Shown: piece after piece, positions 44,925-54,619 of the stretch
Layout: each line of letters begins with the position of its first letter
Numbering within the stretch: the first letter of the stretch is position 1
NCBI GenBank assembly: GCA_021292105.1
Contig: CM037861.1
Span: 30,861,674 to 30,925,673 of the forward strand
Direction of reading: 5' to 3'
Source: Anadara kagoshimensis
Lineage: Eukaryota; Mollusca; Bivalvia; Arcoida; Arcidae
DNA: 64,000 nt
Translations under genes and position numbers: made by a program
Notes under the pieces: generated by a model
The model's input: the letters and a program-made list of their open reading frames with translations, nothing else
Told to the model about the DNA's origin: nothing
Database searches by the model: none

Positions 44925-45350
44925 AAGGGTCCTCAATGTTCAAGTGCTTCTCAATGCCTATGGTAGAACCCCAATCTGGACAGATCCTAACCTCGGTTCA
45001 TTTGCCAAAGATCAGTGGTTTTCTCAAGGCACTCTGGTTACCCCCACCACCCCTGAAGTGGCCACCTCAAAAGATTTTTTACTGTGGTGCAAAACTCTAC
45101 TACCTCCCTCCACAGTTTAGTCTAAAGCAGATCAGAAAATGCAAAAAAATCACAGGTACAACCAAACTTGGCTATAAAGTCCGCCAAAGAGAACCAGTAA
45201 AAGTGGCCTTTATTGGCAGGTGGTCCTTATATAAAGGTTCCATTAATATGAATATCAAGAGCAATTTGGATAAAATTTTACTGGTCGTAAAAGCAGGTGG
45301 TCCTTATATAGAGGTGATCTTTAAGGCAAGTTTGACTGTACTCATGTAAA
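44925..45350 (+). repeat. SINE B fragment and 'cctatataaaggtggtcc' repeat
   Basis: 44925-45080 has family B phrases ('gatcagtggttttctcaagg', 'cccccaccacccctgaag'). 45150-45350 is built of 'aagtggcctttattggcagg' and 'gtggtccttatata' phrases. The open frame across them (44903-45349) is a by-product of these repeats. Confidence 0.6.
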
Positions 45351-45512
45351 GCTTTACTATCAAGCTCCTTATATGTAGAGACCAACCAAAAATATTGAAC
45401 TTAATTAACAAAGAGTTGCTGTCTATTTTGCATATCAAATGCAAATAAATGATGTAGATTGTAAATTATTTGGTCATAAACTATATTTTTCCTATCATCC
45501 TCAGTGTAGAAG

Positions 45513-45799
45513 CGCGTGGCCTAGTGGTTAAGGCGTTGGACTCACGATTCGAAGGTCATGGGTTCGATCCCTGGACCGGGCGATGTGTTGTGTCCTTGAG
45601 CAAGACACTTAATTTCACGTTGTTCCAGTTCACTCAGCTGAAAAATAAATGAGTACCAGCAAAATGCTGGGGGTTAACCCTTCGATGGACCGGCGTCCCA
45701 TTCAGGGGAGAGTCTTGTACTCTCAGTCGCTTAACGCCACCGAAACCGGGATAAGCTCCGGTCTGATGGGCCTAATGGCTCGGGACAGACTTTTTTTTT
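45513..45799 (+). mobile_element. full-length tRNA-derived SINE (family S)
   Basis: The tRNA-like head has an A box 'tggcctagtggttaaggcg' and B box 'gggttcgatccc'. The core 'ttgtgtccttgagcaagaca' follows, then 'gggataagctccggtctgat' and a T-rich tail. The 11-bp target-site duplication 'cagtgtagaag' is at 45502-45512 and 45800-45810. It is a close relative of the minus-strand copy at 12752-13048. Confidence 0.94.
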
Positions 45800-45814
45800 C
45801 AGTGTAGAAGCCCT

Positions 45815-46080
45815 CTTTGGGCACTCGGATGTCTTAATGAAACAATCTTGATTGGAGCCCTCTAGTTTTCTGAACGCTGATGTAACAGGTTTTTACAAGA
45901 GTTGTGCCCCTTATGGCACTCTGCTGTCTTAATGAAACAATCTCTAGTTTTCTGAACGCTGATGTTACATGTTTTTACAAGAGTTGTGCCCCTTATGGCA
46001 CTCTGATGTCTTAATTAAACAATCTTGATTGGAGCAACGCTGGTGTTACAGGTTTTTACCAGAGTTGTGCCCTTTATTAC
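45815..46080 (+). repeat. tandem repeat of about 90 bp, three copies
   Basis: Copies contain 'ttaatgaaacaatcttgatt', 'ctgaacgctgatgttacag' and 'acaagagttgtgccccttat'. It starts at the SINE duplication site. Confidence 0.85.
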
Positions 46081-46094
46081 AGACTTTTTCCACT

Positions 46095-46167
46095 AAATGT
46101 AGTCCGACTAATCAGCCCACTAAACCCCATTTTAATTTTTGACTGGCTAATTAGTCGGACTACATTT
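46095..46167. repeat. short hairpin, 23-bp arms
   Basis: Arms 46095-46117 ('aaatgtagtccgactaatca' + 'gcc') and 46145-46167 are reverse complements with one mismatch; the loop is 27 bases. It may be a tiny MITE. Confidence 0.8.
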
Positions 46168-46257
46168 TGCTATGCTGTTAAGTAAATGTAGTCTTAGACT
46201 GAATTATATCTGTCATCAACGGCCCTTTTTGTTGATAAAATGGGGCAACGGCCCTGG

Positions 46258-46512
46258 CCCCTGTTTCACAATTATTCCTTAGTTAAGATTTTCCTTAACT
46301 TAAATTTAGCAAATTTTGGTAATCTCTTTTTGAAACCGGTGATGAATATTTTTGTCAAAACTAAATGCAAATGTTTAATTCTAGCAATTATCTTAAAATT
46401 GACACCTTAAGTTCCTGAATATCTTCAAAATTTACAAAATTATAAAGATTTGAAATTTTGTAAGATTTAAGTTAAGGAAAATCTTAGCTAAGGAATGATT
46501 GTGAAACCGGGG
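46258..46512. mobile_element. 255-bp MITE
   Basis: Inverted ends of about 45 bp: 'cccctgtttcacaattattc' ... against 'gaatgattgtgaaaccgggg' read in reverse, continuing through 'cttagttaagattttcctta'. A 5-bp direct repeat 'cctgg' flanks it (46253-46257 and 46513-46517), though the exact border is ambiguous because of the C/G run. No coding capacity. Confidence 0.82.
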
Positions 46513-46514
46513 CC

Positions 46515-46735
46515 TGGTCCGATAGTGTGGAAGTTATGAATTAGGCAGTTAGGAGGAGCCTCGCTGACCGAGCCTAGACGGTTAGAATCCCACTACCGTC
46601 AGAAAGTTTTTCAGTTTACTTGCCGAATGTCAATGGTTTTCTCTGGTATTCCGCTTTCTCAGAACTAACTACATGTACTTGGATATAAGTGAAAGAACAT
46701 TGGCAGGGGGTAAAAAATTATCCCAGACTTCCATA
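46515..46735 (+). repeat. SINE family B copy
   Basis: Head 'ggttagaatcccactacc', then 'ttttcagtttacttgccgaa' and 'ggatataagtgaaagaacat'. Confidence 0.7.
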
Positions 46736-47125
46736 GTAACATTTATTGCTGAAATTACCTTTTTGGACATAATGATAAAAACTACCAGACATTAAGCCTT
46801 TTGCAGAATCGATAGAGATGTTTGCCAAAACATAAGCGGTCTGTTTTTGGCAAATAAATTGAAATAATATATAATGAGGTACCTACCCGTTTTTCCAACG
46901 AAAAGGTCACCATTAAATATGACAGAAAAAGGGTTTGTCATAACGTATTTTGTTGTTAACATTTTAGAAATAGTGTACAAATCTAGCAGTCGCTACTTGT
47001 TATTAAAAAAAAAGAGAATAATTTAGCAATTCCTATCATTGTTGGATTCCCTCAAAAATAATTATTTCCATAGTTCAATAACTTGGGCCAAACATTCAAA
47101 AATAAATAAATTTTATAATGAATCT

Positions 47126-47425
47126 GGCCCCGGCTTCACAATCACATAATTTTTATGGTACTACATAGGTATAATAAGCTAAAATGACACATTGAATCCA
47201 TGAATGTTTTGAAAACTAGCAAATAATTCAGATTTCAAAGGCAGATTTAAGATAAGTTACTCAAGGAAGCTGTTCAATTTAGCAAATTTTGGCAAACTGT
47301 TTTGGTATAAATGGAGATGGTATAACTTTTAAATGATCTTCAAAATTAAATCCTGATTATCTTAACAATTAAGAAAATTAATCAGATTTTAAATTTGTCC
47401 GACTTAAGTTAAGGAAAACTGGAGA
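47126..47425. mobile_element. degraded relative of the 255-bp MITE
   Basis: The left end 'ggccccggcttcacaatcac' and, near the right end, 'cttaagttaaggaaaac' match the MITE at 46258-46512; the right terminus is missing. Confidence 0.6.
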
Positions 47426-48470
47426 CTGCCTCCTTTGTTTTATCGAAAGTAAAGATTTTATCTCTTTTATCTGAAATTTCAATTCACTGGTGTTCGGTTC
47501 GAAACCTGTAAAATGGTGACGTAAAAGTGATTCGTGACCGATTTCAAAGAGCAATTATTTTTAGAAGAAAGAGATGAATACGATATATTATACATATATG
47601 GCACTAACTTGGATGTTATCGAACAATCGTTAGTGACCGACGGTTAATTTTATGACATGGATGTTTGATGTATTTGCTAACAACGAAGTTTTACACGATA
47701 AGGGCCTTAATCTACATAAAGGCTATTGGAAGTTCACGGAAAAAATAAAAACAAGTATTTGATGGGTCCTGGTATCAATCATTCCGCAGTATTAATATTT
47801 TGTTTACTACGTGTTAAAGAAAATAAAATCTTGTCGGGGAGTATGATGTTTTAAAGATGAAAGGCATGTGAGAATGTCACCTCTAGGCAATAAGATTTCT
47901 TTCCGCACACGATGATATTTACCTGAATGAGGAAATTATTGCATTATGAGGTGATGGTTTCTGCGCTAAACTTTGATAATTGAAGTGGAACCTTGTCGTA
48001 CATCTTTTACATAGAGAGAAAAATATACTCTTAGTTTTTGTGTGTTTAATCATCTTTAAACGAGTGATTTTGTACCTTTAAAGTTTAATTTTATACGATT
48101 AATTCTTGCCTTTTTAACTATGCGTAGATTAGGCGTGACGTTAATACAAAATTTAGTCATTCTTGTGTAAAAAGTTAAAACACCGCGGATTTCTTTTTTC
48201 ATGGATAAATTCAAAGTAAGATTAAAGTAAAAACGTGTTATATGTTTACTTTGAACAATTGATATAAATATTATATATATCTTTTGTGTAGTACACTACA
48301 TGTATTTATCAATATTTGTCAAAGATCCGGCTTTCAAAACCTTTCACATTTTTCTACTTGGTTTTTAGGTACATTTGTATAGTGAAGTACTTTTAGGCAA
48401 TGGTCATATAAGGTCATTTAGTCCTTAGTTTTATCAGTTGCTGCAAAATAGAAATCTTTAGACAAACTGA
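47426..48470. other. intergenic stretch, nothing recognised
   Basis: AT-rich single-copy-looking sequence. I see no exon, repeat or RNA gene I can support. Confidence 0.5.
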
Positions 48471-48474
48471 CCCA

Positions 48475-48840
48475 GTAACTAGTCAAGACCACTGTAACTA
48501 TAATGTCATAGGTTAGGGTCAAATCTAGACTACTGTCACGCAATGTCATAGGTCAGGGTCAAATCTCTCCCATTGTCACTATAATGGCAAAGGTCAGGGT
48601 CAAATCTAGACCACTGTCACTATAATGTCATAGGTCAGGGTCAAATCTAGACCACTGTCACTACAATGTCATAGGTCAGGGTGAAATCTCTCCCATTGTC
48701 ACTATAATGTCATAGGTCAGGGTCAAATCTGGTCCACTGTCACTATCATGTCATAGGTTAGGGTCAAATCTAGACCACTATCACTATAATGTCCTAGGTA
48801 AGGGTCAAATCTAGGCCACTGTCACTATAATGCCATTGCT
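48475..48840 (+). repeat. 41-bp minisatellite, about nine copies
   Basis: Unit 'accactgtcactataatgtc' + 'ataggtcagggtcaaatcta' + 'g', with variant copies reading 'ctctcccattgtcac'. Confidence 0.95.
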
Positions 48841-49117
48841 CATGACCTAGTCTACTGTTGTCACTCTCCTATCTGATAGTGATCCGTTGTCACTATCTTT
48901 TCACACTCGTTTATATCATCTTGCAGACTCTGGTTCTATACTAGAACCGATTGTACCCTGTGACTGACCATGAATCGACCAAGTTCTAGTCCAGAAGCCC
49001 GGACCTACTAGTAACTGTATGGTGTATGTATAAGACCATCATAGTGCACTCGTTCGGTCCCGGTCCATGCGATGGCCTGACGTTACACAAATCCGTTTTG
49101 TGTTGCGTTCTCTTCCA

Positions 49118-49435
49118 CTACGGTAGCTCAGTTGCTCGCTCAGTTTGTGGGAAGATGAGGTTCGATCCCGAGTCGGGTCTGACCAAGACTTGAAAATAGG
49201 TAGTGATTCTTCTTTCGTCAAGCACTGGGTGATGGTATCTAGAAATAAAAGTTACTAGGTCCTTCGGAACAGACCTTAAAATGATCCCCGTATTACGGTA
49301 GGCGTTGTATGCTAAAGATTTCTCTCTGAGCATTGTCCACTGCAAAGGTAAATTTTTCTGCTTCTTCATCTATAGCTGGTGACGTCTCGATATAAGTGAA
49401 ATATTTTGACTGGGAGTCTGTGACGTTAACCCTAT
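49118..49435 (+). mobile_element. SINE family A, longest plus-strand copy
   Basis: tRNA-like head 'acggtagctcagttgctcgc' with B box 'aggttcgatcccg', then 'gacttgaaaataggtagtga', 'taggtccttcggaacagacc', 'tatagctggtgacgtctcga' and 'tataagtgaaatattttgac'. Matches the minus-strand copy at 23255-23592. Confidence 0.87.
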
Positions 49436-49734
49436 GCAATTACTAGTAATCTTCCTCGGTATAATTTTAAGATTTTCGGTTATTGCAAAGAAATGTTTGG
49501 GGGGATGACGAAAGTAAGAAATTTAAGATAAAATTTATGAACTGGGAAAAGCAATATTAAATGTTAAACAGAAGATACATCTTAATTAACATTCAAGAGG
49601 CTTCGATCACACGGGAAAAGATGATATCTTATAGACTTCGTCATTGTTCTATGTATATCACAGTTGTTCCTTTATTGAACAGAAAGATAAATGGTCAGTT
49701 CGACCAATACTGACCATTACTTTATTGTATGTAG

Positions 49735-50240
49735 GTTGTAAACTTTATTTCTGAAAGGCCTACGTACTCTGGACTATCCTTATGGACATTAAAGGGGTCA
49801 CATTTGAATACCGTACAGGCCTGTCGAAAGTTTAACCCTTAGTTGACGAATTGGTACCGTTCGTTAATCGGTAGGTTCGGTGTAGACATGTCGAAAGTTT
49901 AACATTGAGCTCACGAAAATGAGTTAAATTTCGGGCCTCAAATGGAAGTACATGTGGCTGTAAAGCTGTCAAAAGATAGATAGCAACAGCCGAATAGCTG
50001 TCGCGATGTTGATAACATAGGGCCCGGTGTGAGCTGCCGTTTCGGTTAGTTTCGGTTCCAATACGTTAGCTTAGGTGTTAAACTTTTGACAGGCCTGTAC
50101 TGTAGGTTGTAAAGTTTATATTATTTCTTAAAGACCTACGGACACCAGACTCTCCTTATGGACATAAAAGTTTGGATCCAATATCCATATTGGGTCACAT
50201 TTGAAGTACAGGCCTGTCCAAAGTTTAACACAAAGTACTG
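49735..50240 (+). repeat. local duplication carrying MITE ends
   Basis: 'taggttgtaaactttatttc', 'ctatccttatggacatta' and 'gggtcacatttga' at 49735-49812 recur at 50102-50208, each followed by the MITE left end ('tacaggcctgtc(g/c)aaagtt'). Confidence 0.75.
49816..50097. mobile_element. TA-flanked MITE with a nested extra left end
   Basis: Inverted ends 'caggcctgtcgaaagtttaac' and 'gttaaacttttgacaggcctg', flanked by TA on both sides. A second left end ('agacatgtcgaaagtttaac') begins at about 49884, so the canonical unit is about 215 bp with an additional end fused at the left. Same family as 52824-53032. Confidence 0.8.
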
Positions 50241-50351
50241 ATTCGACATCTCATCCCCATCCCTTTTAGTCGGTAGGTAGTCGTATATCTCGATATCTCG
50301 ACAGCATTTCGACACCTGCTTTCTATATCTCTCGGTAGCTTTGCTGTTACT

Positions 50352-50545
50352 GACCAGTGTTCGTTCTAGAAGGGGCCCAGGGGTCATTGGTCCCTTGTTT
50401 TGTCAAATGAATCCCGTGATTGTTAAGAACTTGGTGGGTCATATTTAATCAATGAATAGTGTCAAAGATTTTGATGGTATGGTGTTTTACAGGAAAGTTT
50501 TTTTTCAATTAGCTGAAATCCTTTATCTTGGATTGAATACTGACT
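50352..50545 (+). repeat. dispersed repeat D copy
   Basis: It shares 'cagtgttcgttctagaaggg', 'gtgattgttaagaacttgg' and 'ggattgaatactgac' with the copies at 8812 and 37128. Confidence 0.65.
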
Positions 50546-50629
50546 CTAGCTGTCCATATATCCGACTAGGTATTCGGCAGCCGAGCCTTGACTTCTTTTA
50601 GGCAATAATTGTGTATTATTGTAAGGAAT

Positions 50630-50860
50630 ATACTTACTTACTCACTTACTTATGCCTGTGGTACCAAGGAGGTACATAGGCCACTGACAACACTCCTCCA
50701 TCTAGTTCTATTCTGTGCTAATCTGGCCAGATCTTGCCATTTGTATGTTTCTTGGCCTTCCGACTTTTTCCCTTGAGGATTCCAATGCAGCGCTTGTCGT
50801 GTGGTTGAATGTGTTGGCTTTCGCATTGTGTGTCCTATCCATCGCCATTGCCTTTTTGAT
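50630..50860 (-). pseudogene. 3' fragment of a non-LTR retrotransposon (LINE) ORF
   Basis: Minus-strand reading gives RQWRWIGHTMRKPTHSTTRQ, ALHWNPQGKK and LARLAQNRTRWRSVVSGLC, ending in TAA at 50650-50652, followed by a 'taagtaagtgagtaagtaag' tail. GHTxRKPxxxxTRQALxWNPQGKR and AQNRxxWRSxVxGLC are the C-terminal signature of a common LINE polyprotein of aquatic animals. The reverse transcriptase is absent (5' truncation); a small internal deletion is likely after EGQET. Confidence 0.85.
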
Positions 50861-50894
50861 AGCTACTACTGCTAGTTAAAATTTGAAATTCCTT

Positions 50895-51115
50895 AAAAAC
50901 TAAGATATACTTCCTCATGCAAAGTATTTGCTTAGCTAAATTTGATAAAATATATTTTTGTTCTTGGGTATCTTTTCAACATGCAAAAGTATTTCCTTAG
51001 CTAAATTTGGTACAATATATTTTGGTCCTTTGAGTGTCCTTTTCAACATGCAAAGTGTTTCCTTAGCTGTTGGTAAGATATATTTTGGTCCTTTGGGGTA
51101 TCTTTTAAACATCTT
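50895..51115 (+). repeat. tandem repeat of about 68 bp, three copies
   Basis: Copies contain 'catgcaaagtatttgcttag', 'ctaaatttgataaaatatat' and 'ttggtcctttgggtatcttt'. The open frame across them is a by-product. Confidence 0.85.
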
Positions 51116-51235
51116 GAAAAAAATGTTTCACAATTTTGGCCCAAGCACTACTGATGAGGAATTGTATGCCAAAATGGTCGTCTAAACTCTATTGCAGTAA
51201 AATTAAAATTGATATAATATGTAATTTCAATAGCT

Positions 51236-51263
51236 TGGTGTTAAACTTATGACAGGTCTGTAC
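51236..51263. mobile_element. solo right end of the TA-flanked MITE
   Basis: 'gttaaacttatgacaggtct' followed by 'gtac' matches the right terminus of the 52824-53032 element; no left end was found nearby. Confidence 0.5.
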
Positions 51264-51845
51264 TGTGTGTCTTGGGGATAGTCAATCTCATTTGAGGACA
51301 TCATAAAACTAGAGTATAAAATGGTAATGAAACGGACCGGGTTTGTTTTTATAGAGATTTTCATATCAATAAAGTCGGGTTTTAATGCTTATACAGATGT
51401 TTTTGTAGAAATTCTAAACCTCTTTAAAATAATGAAAAACGTATCAATAACAAGCCAACCTTTGAAAGTATTAAAATTGCTTTAAAATATATATAAACTT
51501 GATATCAAACAGAAAATTATTTTTCCCCAAAAAGTTCAAAAGTTGATGTCTGGGTTTAAATGTCGTACGTTGCACACCAAATAAGGTCTCGAGTTTTCTA
51601 ATTAAGCTTTATTGATTCTTTCTATTTGTAGCTGGCAGCGTTTTTAACATTTTCTATTTACGGTATATTTTATTGTTATTTCATATCGTTGTGAAAATAT
51701 TCCATTTACATGAAAATTTTGTTGTAGTGCTTTTACGTGGCTGTCGTGACTAAATATTCGAATATTCAAGGGACTCCGAAAAACATAATGATTAATGTAT
51801 AGTTTCCTTAACTGTTTTACAATGGCTTTCAAGACTACCAAAAAT

Positions 51846-52080
51846 TGAGTAATGGTGTTTTACGTCCCAGTCAAGATTCTTTCACTTATATCGAGGCGGT
51901 CAGTTCTGGGATGGTGGAGAAAACAGGAGTGTCCGGAGAAATCGTCGACCTTCGGCAAGAAAACTCGCAAACTATTTTGAATTTGGATCTTGCCTCGAAT
52001 GGGATTGGTACCTAGTTGGTGAGAAGTAATGTCATCCGTAAGTGCGCTGTTTGTAGACAACTCGGTCACCGATCCCCCAA
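51846..52080 (-). repeat. SINE family B copy, minus strand, well preserved
   Basis: Reverse complement of the family: 'ggtgttttacgtcccagtca', 'ttcacttatatcgaggcggt', 'gggatggtggagaaaac' and 'accttcggcaagaaaactcg'. Confidence 0.82.
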
Positions 52081-52820
52081 CTCTACCCCACCCACTACTC
52101 ATCCGGGAATTACGAATAACGCACCATGAACTTTATATGGTTGGTATGGGGGATAAGAGATACGCGATCTCCGTGAATAATTGCTCATAACTATTGTTAA
52201 TCAAAACATTTGGTCTTTTGAAGTAGCTGGACACATGCTTTCAATTTCTCTATTATTGTTATTATTAACAGTAATGTATATCTATAGCGGCTTGTTTTAT
52301 TTTTAGAAGCATTGAAAATTATTATTTCAATAATAATAAATAATGAGACTTCTTTCTATCCAAAATCATCCTTATTTATCAACTGAGCGGCTCAAGCCGC
52401 TGCCGTTTACGTCCCTAATTACTTTCCGGATTAGGCACAAACGTGTGGCAGGTTTCCTTGATTTTCCTGCAGATAACTGCTTGGCACGCGCGTATCATTA
52501 AACAAAATCTTTGATCTTTTGAAGTAAGCTGGACATGTGCTCAACATTAAACCCAGGGGCAGGTGCGTACACGTGTCGCATGCTACCCGATATATTCGGC
52601 TTCTCTGATGTTGCATTAATTGACACGTCTGTTGTGGAAATCTACAAACGGGCTTTCAATTTCCGAGATGATTTATTTAAAAAAAAATATTCTAAAAACA
52701 ATATTTGTTATTTTAATTAGTTTTTTTTTATAATTTCCCGAAGCAATGAAACAATTAGTTTTCTCTAAAAAATATTAATAATAATGCTTTTCCATATAAA
52801 TAATAAAATAAATAATCGAG
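52081..52820. other. intergenic stretch, nothing recognised
   Basis: Short overlapping open frames on both strands (52431-52720) have no recognisable motif. Confidence 0.45.
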
Positions 52821-52823
52821 TTA

Positions 52824-53032
52824 CAGACCCGTCTAAAGTTTAACACCGAGCTTAACGAAAAAAACCGAAGCTCGACTTTCGGGTAGCCGAGAAATCGATA
52901 GTGGTCGAAAAGCAGCCGAAAGATAGCCGAAACAGCTGTCGAATATCCGTCGATCGAGGAAACGAGGTGCCGAGATGAGCTGCGGATTCGGTACAAATTC
53001 GTCAGATAAATGTTAAACTTTCGACAGGTCTG
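52824..53032. mobile_element. 209-bp TA-flanked MITE
   Basis: Inverted ends: left 'cagacccgtctaaagtttaac', right 'gttaaactttcgacaggtctg' (two mismatches), each bordered by TA, as for Tc1/mariner-type elements. The interior is rich in 'agccgaaa' / 'gctgtcg' and non-coding. Confidence 0.85.
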
Positions 53033-53034
53033 TA

Positions 53035-53831
53035 TTCTGTACGTGTAAAATATTGTACAGAGCAAAAAATAAATATTTGTTCAACGTTCAATTTATTCTA
53101 TGTCAAAAGGAATAACTAAAGCGGAGATCAAACGGAGCGGCTAGATCAGCCTCTAAATACATCAAAGGAATGCGTACTTCTACGTTACATAATAAATGTA
53201 TTATTCCTTTTGTAGTGAAACATGCTACAACCTGGCTGATTTTCCGAACATCAATAAATAATATGCTGTGTAATAAGATAGTCCCAGTCCGACCGTAGTA
53301 ATACGATATCTTGTAAGGAGAGTCATAAAAATTCAAATGGTTTTATATGTATACAAGTTATTGATCAGTTGTCGTGTCCTATGATTAATGAATATAAAAA
53401 CCCCAACATATATAGGTACATGTGGCAGTACTGTAAAATGGCCGAGATACCTACTGTAAGCGATTTTTTCGAAAAAATTGATTTTTACCACTTTTACAGC
53501 AATAATGGTAAGTTTCTCGGCCTTAAAGTAAAAAAAACCTTCATCAAACCTTGCCTTTGAAACTTGAAAGGAAAAAAGTAGCCATTTTAAAGAATAATAA
53601 AATAATAAGATAAAAGGCAATTCACCTTTAAAAACGTGATGCATTTCATCTAAAAACGTGGTGCATTTCACCTAAAAGGCGTGACGGTACGAGCTGAATC
53701 GACATAATAATAATAATAATAATAACAATAATACATTCAATAATAAATAAAAACAAAAATACATCATCAACCTTTGCCTTTGTTTATTTTCACTACTCTA
53801 ATAATTTTTAAACTTTCTTATTTTGACAAAA

Positions 53832-53862
<31 letters not shown>

Positions 53863-54615
53863 ATGTACAATGATTTCACCAAGACAATAATAGTAGCTTT
53901 AATTCACTTACGGTAGGTTTCTCGGCCTTTGGGTAAAAAATAAAAATAAAAAACCTATCTGGATTTATCATCACATCAAACCTTTGTTAATTTCACCTGG
54001 ACACTAAAAGCTATAGTCATCAAGTTTCAGAAGCTGAAACTGACATTAAATTACAACTGTTACCGCAATAGATACGACACTTGTGTATTCGCTTATTCCA
54101 TTTATCAATTTTTTATCTCATTAATTTTTATACCTTAACGATTAAGAATCATATTTCAAAGACTAATAATTTTATTGTTTTGCGGCGTATTAGTTTTATC
54201 GCCATCGACGGACAGGTAAAAAAGGGTTTATCTCCATGAAATTGACTTTTAACACAAATATTTTAATAGGTTTGTTGTGTTTGCATAGCACAATCAATTT
54301 TAACAATTCATTAAATAAATTAATTCATTTTTAAATGATTAAATCATCGCATGATTCAGTCCTAGATATCTAGTTGTTAGATTAAAAAATTGAAGCGTCT
54401 TTGTTGTCATCGGTAACTCCGGGTTACCCCACCATTGCTTTGGTTGACACTCGATTACATTATATAAACTTAATAGATTTCCTTCCGCTTTTCAGAAGGA
54501 CTTGCGGAAACAATGGCTTTCCGTTACTGTATACTGGGACTTCTTACCAGAGACGAACATGGAACCTATTTCTGAGTTGTAACACTGACAAAACGTTTTC
54601 GCACTACTTTGTATA
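53035..54615. other. intergenic AT-rich stretch with microsatellites
   Basis: It includes (ATA)n near 53705-53735 and (AAAT)n at 53828-53864. 'tttctcggcc' phrases recur at 53513 and 53918. No exon is supported. Confidence 0.5.
53828..53864 (+). repeat. (AAAT)n microsatellite
   Basis: About nine uninterrupted AAAT units. Confidence 0.97.
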
Positions 54616-54619
54616 CACA

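Noticed and set aside
44903-45349. 148-residue open frame after OGDH
   Set aside because: It is composed of SINE B and another dispersed repeat; no conserved domain.
45470-45652. Small open frame
   Set aside because: It is the tRNA-like head and core of the SINE at 45513-45799.
53333-53671. 112-residue minus-strand frame
   Set aside because: No recognisable motif; AT-rich, overlapping an open frame on the other strand, no supporting splice or promoter evidence.
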